A stretch of 64,000 nt of DNA from Ottelia alismoides (GCA_037367405.1 JAZKJV010007251.1:992001-1056000); one strand, 5' to 3'. Positions 23,901-35,266 are shown, counted from the stretch's first letter. Notes: generated by a model not told the origin, from the sequence alone. Numbers and translations are program-made.

Positions 23901-25371
23901 ATGGATTCTTCTGGAGTTCTTCGTTCATACTTTGCGAATAAATACCCAAGCTCCTCAAGTAACTCATCTCCTCAGTTTCGAGATGGCCCTCTTCTCGAAA
24001 CCCCATGGTATGGGGATGACCCTTTTCTCCAAACCATGGTTCACCCTTCACCTATAGGGATTAATCAACCCTCGACTAACCCTCTCTCCACTCCCTTCCT
24101 TCCAAAGAAACTTTCATCTTTCGCAGAATCCCTAAGCCTTCCATGCATGATCCTAACTCAAATTTGTGTGCATCTGAAGGTGAAGAATAAGTCAAGATGC
24201 CTCCAAAGAAGAACGATAACGACAATGACCCTATTTGTGCACTTTTTGCAATAGTAACTACTATCGAACAACACAATGAACTCCTTAGAGCACAGATGGA
24301 GGAACTGCAATGCAGAGCGACTGCTATGAAGGATACGTACCTCTCTAAATTAGATGAAGATTATAATTGGTTGAGGCTAGTACCCCATGAGGATGCGTTC
24401 AAGCACAAACCACATTTCCTCGCTTTATTGCCTAAGTTCGAAGGGAACAATCATGAAGAACCATATATCTTCCTTCGTGACTTCGAGCTAGTCTGGCTAA
24501 CCTATGACACCTTGGATTACTCAAGACTACATAAGGTTGGGAGCTGTCCCATTCTCCTTGACTAATAATGCGGTTTACTCGCTGAAAAACCTAGGGTAAG
24601 TGGTCACAACATGGGACACCTTCAAGACATTGTTCTTAAAGAAATTCTACCCAGTAAGTAGAATTAATCAGATGAGGATCAAGCTCACGAGCTTCACCCA
24701 ACACCCGAACGAGCCATTCCATGAAACCTGGGAAAGGTACACTGACCTAATCTAGAAACGCCCAGGACATGGGATAAGCAAAATGTTGTTGGTCCAAAGT
24801 CTTGTCAGTGGACTGAACTCTGAGACCCAAGGGTTAGTGAGTGCATCCTACAGAGGAAGCTACATGGGATGCCATGAGAACACCGTCTACATGGTGTTCG
24901 AGAGACTAGCAGAATCCAGCTACGCACAGACCACCAACCAAGCTTACCTAGCCAGTTCTAAGAAGATGGTGAATAATCTGACAACTGGTCAAAGCGTTGA
25001 CATGGGAATAATAGTTGATAAGATAACAATGGTCGAACAGATTTAAAAGAAGGTGGACAGAATCCATAAATCATTTGATATGGAAAATTGGCTAAATTGC
25101 CTAAGCAAATAGGGGAACTGCCTGACAGGGTATCTAAGATGCAGATACCTTCCCTGACTACACCCCCTACCCCCATACACCAGATTTACTACATTCAAGG
25201 GCAAGGGGTAGGGCAATAGATCCATTGGAGTGGAGACCAAGTCTTTTCCCATCAAACTGAAGAAACCTCCTATCAAACTATTTACTAGGAACCTCACTAA
25301 GTCATGGAGATAAAAGGAGTCTTTTATAACCTGAATCCTGCCAACTGATCAGATCCAAAATCTACTACGAA
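23901..25371 (+). pseudogene. gag: gag of element E, N-terminal and capsid part
   Basis: The start at 23901 (MDSSGV) is in the same context (CGAGATGG) as the F start. The frame then shifts to MPPKKNDND at 24197. The next part resembles the plant Retrotrans_gag capsid domain: EEPYIFLRDFELVW, then after a frameshift near 24540 FSLTNNAVYSLKNL, TTWDTFKTLFLKKFYP, SRINQMR, NEPFHETWERY, LLVQSLVSGLN and ERLAESSYAQ. A TAG interrupts at about 24754. The coding sequence is cut at 25371-25376 by element C and resumes at 48973. The product would form the particle shell. Confidence 0.82.
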
Positions 25372-25376
25372 CCCTC
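25372..25376 (+). repeat. Target-site duplication CCCTC, left copy (element C)
   Basis: CCCTC lies directly before the TG at 25377 and is repeated at 48968-48972 directly after the CA at 48967. Confidence 0.9.
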
Positions 25377-27883
25377 TGAAGGATATGGGATAATCCTCAA
25401 GTGCATCACGGAAGCGTGAGCGTCGTATCGAATACGATGAGGAACGACTAGTCGGACTAGTTGTTTTATGCAGTGGAAATTAATTTTTTTTCATGTGATG
25501 AAACCACATGATCCAAGAACACTTCTCGGATCATTTCATCTAAACCACAAATAATTATTAAGGTTACCTCTTGAAGCGTGGTTGCGATCGAGTCTCTAAA
25601 TGAAGAGACCTCCTGTCTCAAGTTCGATCCGACGGAGGAGACGCTTGCGAACACGGAGAGGAATCGCGTGCTTTTCGCAGTCCATGTTGATGATCCAAAG
25701 GGCGGATCTCCTTGTCTCGACACACGAGATCCGACGTCTTCTTCACGAGCGAGGCGCACCAAAGGAGACGGAGATCCACGAGCAAACGATCGGGCAACAT
25801 AACGACGATGCTGCGGCGATAGAGAACTTCTCTAGAGCATCCACGGTGGACGGCCATGAGAGAAGAAGAGAGAGGGATGATGTGTAGAGAAAAAGAGAGA
25901 GAGAGACTTATGTTCTCATTATGTGTGTAAAGAAGAGCAAAGGGATGCCTCTCATTTTATAATATTTTGGTATCCATGGATCTCAATCCATGGACAACAC
26001 AAATCCAATGGCTCACATTGATTTGTGTTTCTTTTAATGTCTAAGATTTGTGTTGGTAAAAACCAACAACAATTAATTTAATTTACATTAATTATATTTT
26101 GATAAATCAATATAAATCAATCCCAAATCTAATCAAGCAATCATGGAGATTATTGGAATGAAGATTACCTCCTTCCTTAATATGGGATTCGATGGCAATC
26201 TATCATGAGATTACATTATTCCTTAGAAATCTCAAAGATTTACAACAACACTTGTTGTAAATTATTCAACAAAAATAATTCATAATTATTTTGTGAATAT
26301 TGCAATCTTGCCATTGGAAAATTGTGAATCACATTCACAACCCAAAATAAAAAGTGGATTACATTCTCAATTAAGTGTCTAATGTAAATCCAATTCACAT
26401 CAACATTTAATTAACAAATGTAAATTACAAATTGCTCTTTCTTATATATTATAAATCACATTTATAATATATATGATTAATAAGGATAGTGTTATCCACA
26501 TTATTCATCTCCATGATAATTAAATCACATTTAATTATCTAAGATAACTATGTTTATAATATGAATCGAATTCATATTAATCATTTAAATCACATTTAAT
26601 TATCCATTTTCTCAATGCTCAGATACTTATATCAACAATGAAATTATCTTGAACTCTTTCAAGGATAATGCGCTTTCTCTGCAAATACTTGGAGATAAGG
26701 ACATGGCGATTGTATTATTCCACGTATAGTGACTTGGATATTGAGATCACATTTTAAATCCAGATCTCGAGCCTCCCATAGATGCTTGATTAAATCAAGA
26801 CCACAAATCTAATCTTCTCATTGCATCTGAATCACATTCAGATCAATGTCAGACATTTGGACTAAGATTAGATTACTTCTCTATTGAGAAGAGTCACTAA
26901 AATCCAGACCTGTTTCATCACTCCCTAGGAATGGAAGCGTCATGGTTATACAACCGTTTATGATCACATCACCCTCAGGTACTCCTAATACATGTACATC
27001 CTGCATACTGGAAGACTTAGAATAAACCTGAAGTATATGATCAATTTTAAACTGTCTACTTCAGAGGTTTTATCATAAAGTTTCTCATTCGATCATTGGG
27101 AGTCAGTATCGATCATATGCTTTCCAAAAACATATATCATACCCAGGTGTTGATCATATACTTTCCAAAAGCATATATCAAACCAGTAAATTCAGTCAAG
27201 CTTCCAAAGCGAGACGACCGTACACGGAATTTGGTTCTCCCCAATATCTCATGAGTGAGCTCATGTCTTCCGGTTCAGTAATGAACCTGTATGATCCCTT
27301 TGAGAGATCGTATTACTCATATGCCCTTATATGTACACCAGCGCGCCGGTGTATAGAACTTGATTAGGTTATCAACCTATTGGTCTGCCAAATGTACATA
27401 CTCAGACATATAGTAACACATCTATCTCCGGTCAGAGGATGCGTGCCTATATCATGACAGCATACGATATAGGACTTCGGTTATCTTGATCTCGTTACGT
27501 CAACTCTTTGACCTAACTAATCTGACACCTCCGAATCTCTATTCCTTTGCAGAGGACCTGCATCAAGAGGTTGATCAGATATCAACCTAACTGAGAAAGG
27601 ATTGCCATCTCCTACTCAGGCTGGAGATCATATCTTAACAATCATTAGACGGTGCTTGATAAGTCCTCAATCTAACTCATTAGATGTTCATCCAAGCACC
27701 ATCCTCTATGATTCAATATTTGAATCAACAATTGTATGATCATCAAGATGGCCATGGTACATAACCCTAATTGTACTAAGGGACCTATTATTCAAATTAT
27801 ATATTCTTCATTTCAGATTAGGGAATGATATTCGCAGTAACATTTATTACATTATGGCTCGCCATGGGCTCGCATGTCCAACA
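25377..27883 (-). repeat. 3' LTR of element C
   Basis: 2507 bp, long for a copia LTR. On the minus strand it starts TGTTGGACATGCGAGCC and ends ATATCCTTCA. It holds a TATTATAAA string (about 25965-25956), a 2-copy repeat at 27111-27185, and many copies of AATCACATT-type sequence between 26300 and 26600. Confidence 0.92.
27111..27185. repeat. Two-copy tandem repeat in the C LTR
   Basis: GATCATATGCTTTCC and the following bases to CATATATCA recur after about 41 bp with a few changes. The same pair is present in the other LTR at 48195-48268. Confidence 0.7.
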
Positions 27884-27900
27884 ATTTCCCACTATCCCAA
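27884..27900 (-). promoter_or_regulatory. Polypurine tract of element C
   Basis: Minus strand GGGATAGTGGGAAATTG directly before TGTTGG of the LTR. This is the usual copia arrangement. Confidence 0.8.
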
Positions 27901-28032
27901 AGAGCCATTAATGGGCTAACCATTTAATCCCAAACTCATGTGACAATCATAGGCTATTTAGAAAATAGCTAGGTAAGCTGATCAGTCACTCTGTTCCCAA
28001 GAGACTATGCCAAGTTCTTTTACGGCACTTGC
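27901..28032 (-). pseudogene. 3' end of copia pol of element C
   Basis: Short remnant between the PPT and the F insertion. On the minus strand it gives an ELGIV-like fragment that continues the RNase H region interrupted at 41208. It is much shorter than a normal RNase H C terminus, so a deletion is likely. Confidence 0.5.
28028..28032 (+). repeat. Target-site duplication CTTGC, left copy (element F)
   Basis: CTTGC precedes TGATGAAG at 28033 and is repeated at 41208-41212 after TTATCA. Confidence 0.95.
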
Positions 28033-29163
28033 TGATGAAGCTACGTTTCATCATCTTTATTCTATCATTTTGGCCTTAAAAACCCTAGTAAATGCGTGTA
28101 AATAGCATTAATTCATGCATTTTAGCATTCATGTATATGTGTGTAAATATTGTATAAAATGCGGTTTTTAAAGCCAAAATTATAGAATAAAGAAAAGAAA
28201 AGAAAAAGAATAAAATATTGTAAATATTTTATGACCCAAAACCCCGAGACCTAGGCATCTTGATGAATAGGTCGACAAGGAATAAAGTAGGGGGAGATAA
28301 GGGCCAAAACACAGATAAAATACCTATACAGCATATTCATTCTTTATTCATTTTGGGACCTATTTGTGGTTCCACTTTTTATACATCAAATAAAGAAACT
28401 TTGTATATGAAAGTTGTAGATAATAAAATAAAGAAAAATACAAAATTGATTTCACAGAAAAATAATGTACAGATAAAAAGTTATGGTCTGAATAAAAATC
28501 CAGAATGCCAACTTCCCAGACCCGTATCTCACAAATAAAAACTCCAAATGCAGCGTACTCACCTTTAATTGTATATAGAAGAAAATAATCTAATTAATGG
28601 TGGTGGTTTCGCATTTGGCGGAGCTACGGTTTGAAAGTTGACTTTTGGACCCTCATTGTATACTTGTACATATTAAAATATTCAATTTATTATTTATTTA
28701 TTATTTTTATAATTTTATATTTTTATAATGTCGTAAATAATACTTATAATAATTATGTGCATTAAAATTAGAATAAAAGCCTGAATAAAATACAAAATAA
28801 AAATACTTATATAATAGAATACATAGATACATTACTTATACACATACCTATACATTATACATTTATATTTTATTTCAGATACAAAACATTTCATAAAAAT
28901 AAAATAAAATATATGTGTGTATATAAAAGTATTTTATAATTTTAGAAAATAAAAACCAAAATAAAATAAATTAAAATAAAATACTTAAATATATAGATAT
29001 AGATACCTATAGGGGTATAAATGCAAACTTGTAAAAATACACTTCATAAAAATAAATAAAAATCATAATAAAATAATTTATAATTTTTTAAACATTTTTT
29101 ATTTTATAACCTAATTAAAATACTATCATTTGTTATTTTTTATTAATTTAACAAGGGTTTTTC

Positions 29164-29191
29164 CCTGGTTGGTCCACGTGGACCAACCAGG
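29164..29191. promoter_or_regulatory. Perfect 28-bp palindrome centred on CACGTG (F 5' LTR)
   Basis: Arms CCTGGTTGGTCCAC and GTGGACCAACCAGG with no mismatch and no loop, at the AT-rich to GC-rich boundary of the LTR. CACGTG is a known core for plant bZIP and bHLH factors. The identical copy is at 38741-38768. Confidence 0.75.
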
Positions 29192-29198
29192 TTGGTCT

Positions 29199-29223
29199 GA
29201 CAGTTGACCTTTGGTCAACTGTC
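29199..29223. promoter_or_regulatory. Inverted repeat with paired TTGACC sites (F 5' LTR)
   Basis: GACAGTTGACC, TTT, GGTCAACTGTC: 11-bp perfect arms, 7 bp after the CACGTG palindrome. TTGAC(C/T) is the W-box recognised by WRKY factors. The copy in the 3' LTR is at 38776-38800. Confidence 0.65.
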
Positions 29224-31632
29224 TGACCCCCCCTGCCCCTGTCAGATATTGGGTTTTTCGCCCACTTTCGCCCTTTTTTCGAGGCCTCTCCATTCACCGA
29301 TTGAGGTCGACGTCTTCTGCAAATATCTTCCCCTATCCTTCCTCTTACACGCCCAACGATTGTATCGGGGATTCGACCTCTGACGCGCTCGATATGCCTC
29401 GTTGAAAGTGCCCCGTCGACCACTTTCAAAAACCCCCCATTTCCATCCTCCAACTTTTGAACCCTCTTTGACCAATCCTACCTCCTTCGACTTGTGCCCT
29501 GGACTGGCGCGCGTGACAGGCGAGCCTCCGGCCAAGTTCGCGGCGTTTGGAGAGGCTAAGGAGCGGCTCCATCTACCCCATCTCCGGCCGCCGCCGTGAG
29601 GTTCCTCCTCTTGGTTTCCCAGCCAATCGAGGTGGCTTTCTCTTGTTTTTATTTGTATTTTCTTTGCTGTAGGTTCTCTGTAACATCGCCTTTAATTTAG
29701 GCCTTTGATTAAGCCCGATTCGCAATTGATTCATCACCCATTTCCACCTCGCCGGAGCTCTTGAGCTCCTGCGACCACCTCCACCATTTCCCACTCCATT
29801 CCACGTCGCCAATAATAGCCAGGACTCTTGCTTTGGTGCTGCTGTTCTCTTCTTCTTTTTTGCAGGTCCTGAAGGAGGCTTCTGGGCCTCGCTGATCTTC
29901 AAAGAAAGCTTCCAGCCACCGCCGGAGTTCACGACCTATCCTGGGACCCTCCGAGGGTCGTAGGAGCTGTTTGGAGGTGCCTGGAGCTTCAACGTCGCTG
30001 CAGGAGCTTATTGAGACCATCGGAGGGGATCCAGGTGCTCGGAGGCTCGAGCCGTGGCCGATCCAAACTCGCCCAGCTCCTGTTCTTCGTGCGTTCTTGC
30101 TGATCTATCCAGCACCGTTGGATCCTCCCCCGTTCTTCTGGACTAGCAGCTACCGTTGGATTGAGTGCGCCCTGAGCCATCCGATCGTCATCGAGCATCT
30201 AATCTGGACCACTCACCAGCGAAGGGGTATCGTGAGACTGGGGCGCGACACGTGTCAAGTGGGAGCATATCTGCCGTTCGTTCGCGCCCAAGGTTGGGTA
30301 TTTTGTGCCTAAACCCAGCCAAGTTTTGGTATTTATTATTTAATTCGCAAACTTTCATCTGAGGTTATATTATTGTTGTAATAATTACAATAGGACCCAC
30401 GTACTTTTAAATATTTGCAAGTTGGTCCCCGCCAGGTCACGTGCACAGTGCGCGTGACCTTGGCGTTTTTGCAGGACCCCCCTTGCGCCTTTATCGATTT
30501 ATATTAGGTCCATAAACTTGCGTATATAGTGTAATATTTTGTGGAAATTTGCATGTTTGCCCCTGGCAGTTTTGAAAATTGCATTTCTGCCCTTGCCAGG
30601 ACTGTTTAATGTTGGCACTCTTGTTCTAATTAATTAAAATATCATTTTAACCCCAAAAATTCCACAAAAATAGGGTTAAGCTCCTGTTGTCCTATATTTT
30701 GACGCCCTATTTTTAGTTTTCAATTTTACCACTTTTCATTATTTATAAAAAATCAAAAACATGTCTTTTTCCTACTGTCTAGCTTAGAAAATACCAAAAA
30801 AATAGTAAAATACCTCTAAAAATTCCAAAAAAATCACGTAGTGTCTATTTTATTATCTTTTAGTGTCAGTCCAAAAATCATTAAAAATCTCAAAACAAAA
30901 ACACAAAAAAATTAAAAACTCTTAAAAACTTCAAAAAATTATATAAAATAGTAGAAAAACCCAAAAATAGCAAACTCAGCTTCTGTTTATTCTTAATTTT
31001 GTTCTCTTTATTAGAAAAATAGTGTGAAACAATTTTGCTACTGGTTGGTATTTTTAACTTGCATTTTTGCCGCAGCCAGCCTGATTTCCACTGTTTTGCC
31101 TTATTTTAATCTTTAAAAATATCAAAAACATCTGGAAAAAGCCCCAAAAATCACAAAAACAGTAAAAAACCTTAAAAATACCAAAAACATTTATTTTCTG
31201 AATTTTTGAGCATTTTCGTGCATTTTTATAAATATTTTACTTTGCCTTTTCTTATATTGTCCTTCCTTTCCTATATTGAAAAAGAAATACAAAAATATAA
31301 AATTAAAAATTAAATAAAAAAATATATAAAATTCAAAACCCACAAAAAATAGCATAAGTAGGCACTTGATCACTTTCACACACATTTTTGTGCACTTGTG
31401 CCCCGTTCTACCTGTCTGCTCCCTGTGTTCGACCTCTACAATACTTGCACTATACACATCTTTGTTGTAGAGTTATAATAAATTTTAACTCCGCACACTT
31501 ATTTTCATTGCTTGATTTATTTGTTGTGGGTTAATTGTTGATTAATTCGGGTTTCGTGAGCGGTCGCTCAGCGACACTGTGGTCCCGCCTTGTGTGGACC
31601 ATTTTGACCCTCGCAAAATCTGAGTTATCAAA

Positions 31633-31650
31633 TGGCGCCGTTGCCGGGGA
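31633..31650 (+). promoter_or_regulatory. Primer-binding site, exact tRNA-Asp complement (element F)
   Basis: TGGCGCCGTTGCCGGGGA, 2 nt after the LTR end. It matches the complement of the 3' 18 nt of plant tRNA-Asp including CCA. Confidence 0.95.
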
Positions 31651-32369
31651 GCAACAGCGCGTAGTTCGGGTTTTTGCTCGTGTTTGTGATTTATTGCCTA
31701 TTCTTGCCTTATTCATTTGCTCATTTATTTGATATAATCGTCTTACTTGTCTAATCACCCTCTCTTGTTGACTTTGTGCGAGGAACCGCGGATCGAGGGA
31801 GGCGCTCTACCCTAGGCGCCTACGCACCCACGTGAAGTCGGCGTCAGCTTGCCGACCTAGCATCAAAGGAGGCTTGGAGGACTTGAGAAGACAAGCGCAT
31901 TTTTGAGCAATTTTTGTGCATTATTTGTGTAATTTCAGTGAGAGAGAGAGACTCTATTGTGTAATAATACAGGTACTCGGACTCTTGGACTTTCGGGCCC
32001 AATTTCCAAGTGTTTGTACACTTGGGGGCTCATCGCGGTTTTTACGGTTTTCACCGCCTTTTTCTTATTTTGTTTTCCGATTTTGTTTTCCTTATTTTGT
32101 GTGATTGAGCCCCTAGTTTTAGGATTGCTTGCGATAGCTTAAGGCCAAACACCTAATATATCTTGCATGTACCTATAGCCGCGTTTGGACTTAGTCAAAT
32201 TTAAACAGTCGTGTCATTATCTTTTAACCCGTGTGCCGTGAGCGAGCCCCATCAAGCGCTACTCCTGAACTCGAGTGTGTCGAGAAGAGGAGGGGTGAGC
32301 CAAGACCGGACTCTTAGGTTAAAGATAAGTGGCCGACTTGTGGTTCTTCACGATAATAGCAATTTCTGA

Positions 32370-32408
32370 AACTTAGGGCGATTTCATCGGCTTTGCATTT
32401 GCATATAG
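32370..32408 (+). promoter_or_regulatory. Conserved leader block (element F)
   Basis: ATTTCATCGGCTTTGCATTTG followed by CATATAG is shared in whole or part with D (60971-60930), A, B and E. Its position between primer site and ORF would suit a packaging or dimerisation signal, but the function is not known. Confidence 0.5.
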
Positions 32409-32459
32409 ATAGGTTTCAATTCTGCTGAGCATCCTTGCATGTAGAGTGCTGGAGGCAAG

Positions 32460-32465
32460 GTGAGC
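32460..32465 (+). promoter_or_regulatory. Splice-donor-like GTGAGC (element F leader)
   Basis: GGCAAG|GTGAGC fits the plant donor consensus. It lies about 55 nt after the conserved leader block, the same spacing as GTAAGT in A, B and D. Confidence 0.45.
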
Positions 32466-32996
32466 ATTTACGCTTTAGCATCCATCATCGTTTTGATCGC
32501 TTGCATTGCTTTTCCGCCTCTCTACCTCTGATTTTGATCATCTAGGAGCTTAAAGGAATTGACTCCCCGATAGGATCGTGCATTCTCATTAAAAATCCAA
32601 AAAAAAGTGATAATCAATAAAATTGGGACTGCTAACATTACTCGACCCTAAAATCAACCAAAAAGAAAAAAATTCTCTTGGGGCGAGTAATCCCCTCATT
32701 GTCTTCGCTTTTATTTGCTCGCGCACACACTAAGGTTAGAGCCCAAAATCCCATTCAGCCCCTAAGTGTTTGCGCAATATTTTGACTTCTCACCTAACTC
32801 TAAAACAGACAAGATAAAAAGACCGCATTTTACGGTCTCTACCGAGTTGAGTAGGTGAATTGAGGGTTTGCATTCTTTCATTTTTGCTTGTGATTGTTTT
32901 TTGTGTGTCCTAGATCATCCCTGCGCATTTGCGCCTTCTTCTTCATTCTCTTGACTTGACCATCGTGCTCTCCCGATCATTTTCTTTTGTTTCGAG

Positions 32997-34931
32997 ATGG
33001 CCGACTGGAGCGTATTCTATCCGGACTTCGCGGATCCCTCCTTCACTCCAGCCGGTCCACCTCCTTTTTTCCAGGAGGACTTTGCTCCTGACTTTTGTAC
33101 ATATCCGCCTCAGCCACAGTATCAGGACTCGGATTTCTACCCACACCCACCGCTATCTCCACCTATGTATTATCCGCCTCCACCTTCACATCCACCCGAG
33201 ACTGAGCTGATGGAGTCACCTTTCATGGAGTCCACCCTTGAGCACTTGACCCAGATGATGGATCATATGAGACAGAGGATTGACACCCTCACTAGTACCA
33301 ATAAGAGCGACCATGATATTCCACCATTTGATGATATGGGTTCACTCGAGGATTTCCATGAGAGCTTGCAATCGCCCAAAATACAAAAAAATGAGAAAAT
33401 TTTAAAAACACAAAAAGATTTCGGGAGACACACGATCGAGTCGGACTGTGAGGAGAGCGCCCACTTGCCAGACTTCTTGACCACACATGCATTCACACCC
33501 AGTCCCACCTTTGACCCCGAGGATGCCACTGTACAGACTGCTCTTGGCATTCCTCGTGTATATGCTGATTCCGACTTCCTCCCTTGTAGGGAGGAAGTCC
33601 AAAAATTCAAAAAAATGCTGACTGAACCCGAAGTGGTGGCCACCATACATGAGATTATCCGTGCCCCACTTCAGCAGGCCATGACCGATTTATCTGCTCC
33701 TCTTCCCAAGAAGAGAAAGCGGAGGAGCAGATCTGAGCGTCATATCTTGACCATGGCCACTGCCCATGCCATCACACACCGTCCCATTCCTCGGAAGAAG
33801 AACACTGCCACACCTTTCATTAGATGCACCATCTCTGACCACACATGTGATCGCACTCTCCTAGACGGCGGTGCTTCGATTAGCATATTACCCTTCTCGC
33901 TGGTACAGTCTCTTCACTTAGGGCCTCTCAAGAAAACCAGGATGATCGTACAGTTTGCTGATGGATCAATAAAGAGGCCGAAGGGTATCCTTGAAAACGC
34001 TGTCATATCGATTCAGGGCACGAGCCACAATGTTGATTTTGTCGTATTGCCCATGGAGACCTCCACAGGGGAGCACTCTCCAATCATCCTGGGACGACCG
34101 TTCCTCGCCTCTGCGAGAGTCGTTATTGATTACGGATCAGGAGAGATTCGCTTCCGTCCTGCTGATGAGGGCGAAGCAGTGATCACCGCACCCACTGCCG
34201 ACCAGAGACCTGCACCTGATGCGACTTCACCTATCTTGGCTGACCTTGAGGACCATGACCTTGATGATACCATCAGAGAATTTTGCTGTCTATTGGATTC
34301 CACTGAGACCCGAGAATTCCTCCCGGTTGAGGAAACCTCGGAAAGCATGGACCTCGACGTTCCTTCCTCTGGGACTTGGCGTTGTGTTGATGACATCCGC
34401 GGGATTTACACGATTGACACCATTGAGCGGAGGGCAGATTTAGAGACTATACAGGATGAACATGCTTTGACTACTTCCACCGATGAGTCCGCTCCTGTTC
34501 ATGTAGATACTGATGAGCCAAAGGCCGAATTTGATTTGGTTGCTTTTCTTCAGAGATTCGGGCCTTTTGATGAAAAAGATGATCCAGTTGAGATTATAGA
34601 GGACGAACAGAGTTCGACTACTTCCACCGATGAGTTCGTGCCTTTTGATTTTGACTTGGACGAGACCTCGCAGGACGACACTGAGTACACTACTTCCGAT
34701 GATGATGAGTTCGTTCCATTCCACTTCGATATCAGCGAGACTCCCAAGGCCGGACCTAGCCATACTTCTTCCACTACTCCGTCTGTGCCTTCACACCCTA
34801 GGGCCCCTGAGGACTTACACCCCGTCGACCCTGATCGGATTCCGTCCACTGTGGACCCCGATGTCGACCTGCACCACACTAGATCTATCCCTCAGCGGTC
34901 TCGCAAGAAGGTTCGCTTTCAACCTTCTTGA
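32997..34931 (+). CDS. Protease-domain protein of non-autonomous element F
   Basis: Intact 644-aa ORF starting MADWS. Residues 1-75 are rich in Pro, Phe, Tyr and Asp. Residues 80-230 are hydrophilic with no recognisable capsid. A basic stretch PKKRKRRSR at 237-245 looks like a nuclear localisation signal. A retropepsin-like domain spans about 273-388, with LLDGGAS (catalytic Asp290; Athila proteases commonly show D-x-G), VQFADGSIKRP as the flap region, and ILGRPFLA at 364-371. Residues about 400-630 are acidic, with three repeats of a TTSTDEFVPFDFD type at 492-507, 541-556 and 565-581. The end is KKVRFQPS, as KKVRHKPS in A and B. An open frame in such a young element suggests the protein was made recently. 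Its role is unknown; the domain layout resembles an Athila gag-pol with capsid and pol removed and a new tail added. Confidence 0.88.
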   Translation: MADWSVFYPDFADPSFTPAGPPPFFQEDFAPDFCTYPPQPQYQDSDFYPHPPLSPPMYYPPPPSHPPETELMESPFMESTLEHLTQMMDHMRQRIDTLTSTNKSDHDIPPFDDMGSLEDFHESLQSPKIQKNEKILKTQKDFGRHTIESDCEESAHLPDFLTTHAFTPSPTFDPEDATVQTALGIPRVYADSDFLPCREEVQKFKKMLTEPEVVATIHEIIRAPLQQAMTDLSAPLPKKRKRRSRSERHILTMATAHAITHRPIPRKKNTATPFIRCTISDHTCDRTLLDGGASISILPFSLVQSLHLGPLKKTRMIVQFADGSIKRPKGILENAVISIQGTSHNVDFVVLPMETSTGEHSPIILGRPFLASARVVIDYGSGEIRFRPADEGEAVITAPTADQRPAPDATSPILADLEDHDLDDTIREFCCLLDSTETREFLPVEETSESMDLDVPSSGTWRCVDDIRGIYTIDTIERRADLETIQDEHALTTSTDESAPVHVDTDEPKAEFDLVAFLQRFGPFDEKDDPVEIIEDEQSSTTSTDEFVPFDFDLDETSQDDTEYTTSDDDEFVPFHFDISETPKAGPSHTSSTTPSVPSHPRAPEDLHPVDPDRIPSTVDPDVDLHHTRSIPQRSRKKVRFQPS

Positions 34932-35021
34932 TCATCTGTATATCCATCTCTGTTGTATATTCACTTTTGTATACCTCTGTTCTCTCTACCGTATTACTCG
35001 TTCGCCCATTCCTCGTGTCTG

Positions 35022-35054
35022 CCTTACTTAGGACGTACTTTGTCCTAAGTATAG
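35022..35054 (+). other. Array stem-loop 1 (element F)
   Basis: Arms TTACTTAGGAC and GTCCTAAGTATAG, loop GTACTTT, followed by G6. The 5' arm lacks a TA seen in the other units. AAGTATAGGGGG is exact. Confidence 0.82.
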
Positions 35055-35111
35055 GGGGGTGGACGAGCCGAGCGTTCTTTCTTCGTTCCGTTTCATTACT
35101 CCTGTTGTCGC

Positions 35112-35144
35112 CTATACTTAGGGCTTCTTTTACCCTAAGTATAG
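35112..35144 (+). other. Array stem-loop 2 (element F)
   Basis: CTATACTTAGGG, short loop, CCCTAAGTATAG, then G5. Perfect 12-bp stem. The inner pairs differ from unit 1 (GGG/CCC against GGAC/GTCC) while pairing is kept. Confidence 0.85.
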
Positions 35145-35266
35145 GGGGAGTGATGTGTATATCCTCATGATCTCTTCTTCCATCTTCATTTCTTTTCTTC
35201 TTTTCTTCTTTTCCTCTGCTATCTTCTTCATCTACCGAAAAGGTGCCGCCCCGTGTAGACAGTCTT

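Larger units (their letters stand above)
28033..31630 (+). repeat. 5' LTR of element F
   Basis: TGATGAAG...TTATCA, 3598 bp. The first 22 bp are an inverted repeat (TGATGAA/TTCATCA). The first 1.1 kb are AT-rich, 29160-30310 is GC-rich, and the rest is AT-rich again with many short AAAATxCCAAAAA-type runs. The 92-codon frame at 28260 is copied in both LTRs and resembles nothing I recognise; I do not call it a gene. Confidence 0.97.
31651..32996 (+). other. 5' leader of element F
   Basis: 1.35 kb without a supported ORF. It holds a conserved block at 32370-32408 (GATTTCATCGG, TTTGCATTTGCATATAG), an AAG|GTGAGC donor-like site at 32460, GGGACTGCTAACATT at 32625-32639 and an acceptor-like pyrimidine run ending TCCTAG near 32911. 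GAGTAGGTGAATTGA before the ORF is shared with element E. Confidence 0.65.

Noticed and set aside
28260..28538. 92-codon frame identical at 28260-28538 and 37837-38115
   Set aside because: The identity follows from the F LTRs being copies of one template. No domain, no start context and no homologue in the other LTR families here.
29573..29932. Antisense 119-codon frame in the F LTR (and its copy at 39150-39509)
   Set aside because: Duplicated only through the LTRs. Low-complexity Gly/Lys/Arg composition and no match in A/B or E.
31633..31650. tRNA-Asp gene
   Set aside because: Only the 18-nt complement of the tRNA 3' end is present. It is the primer-binding site.
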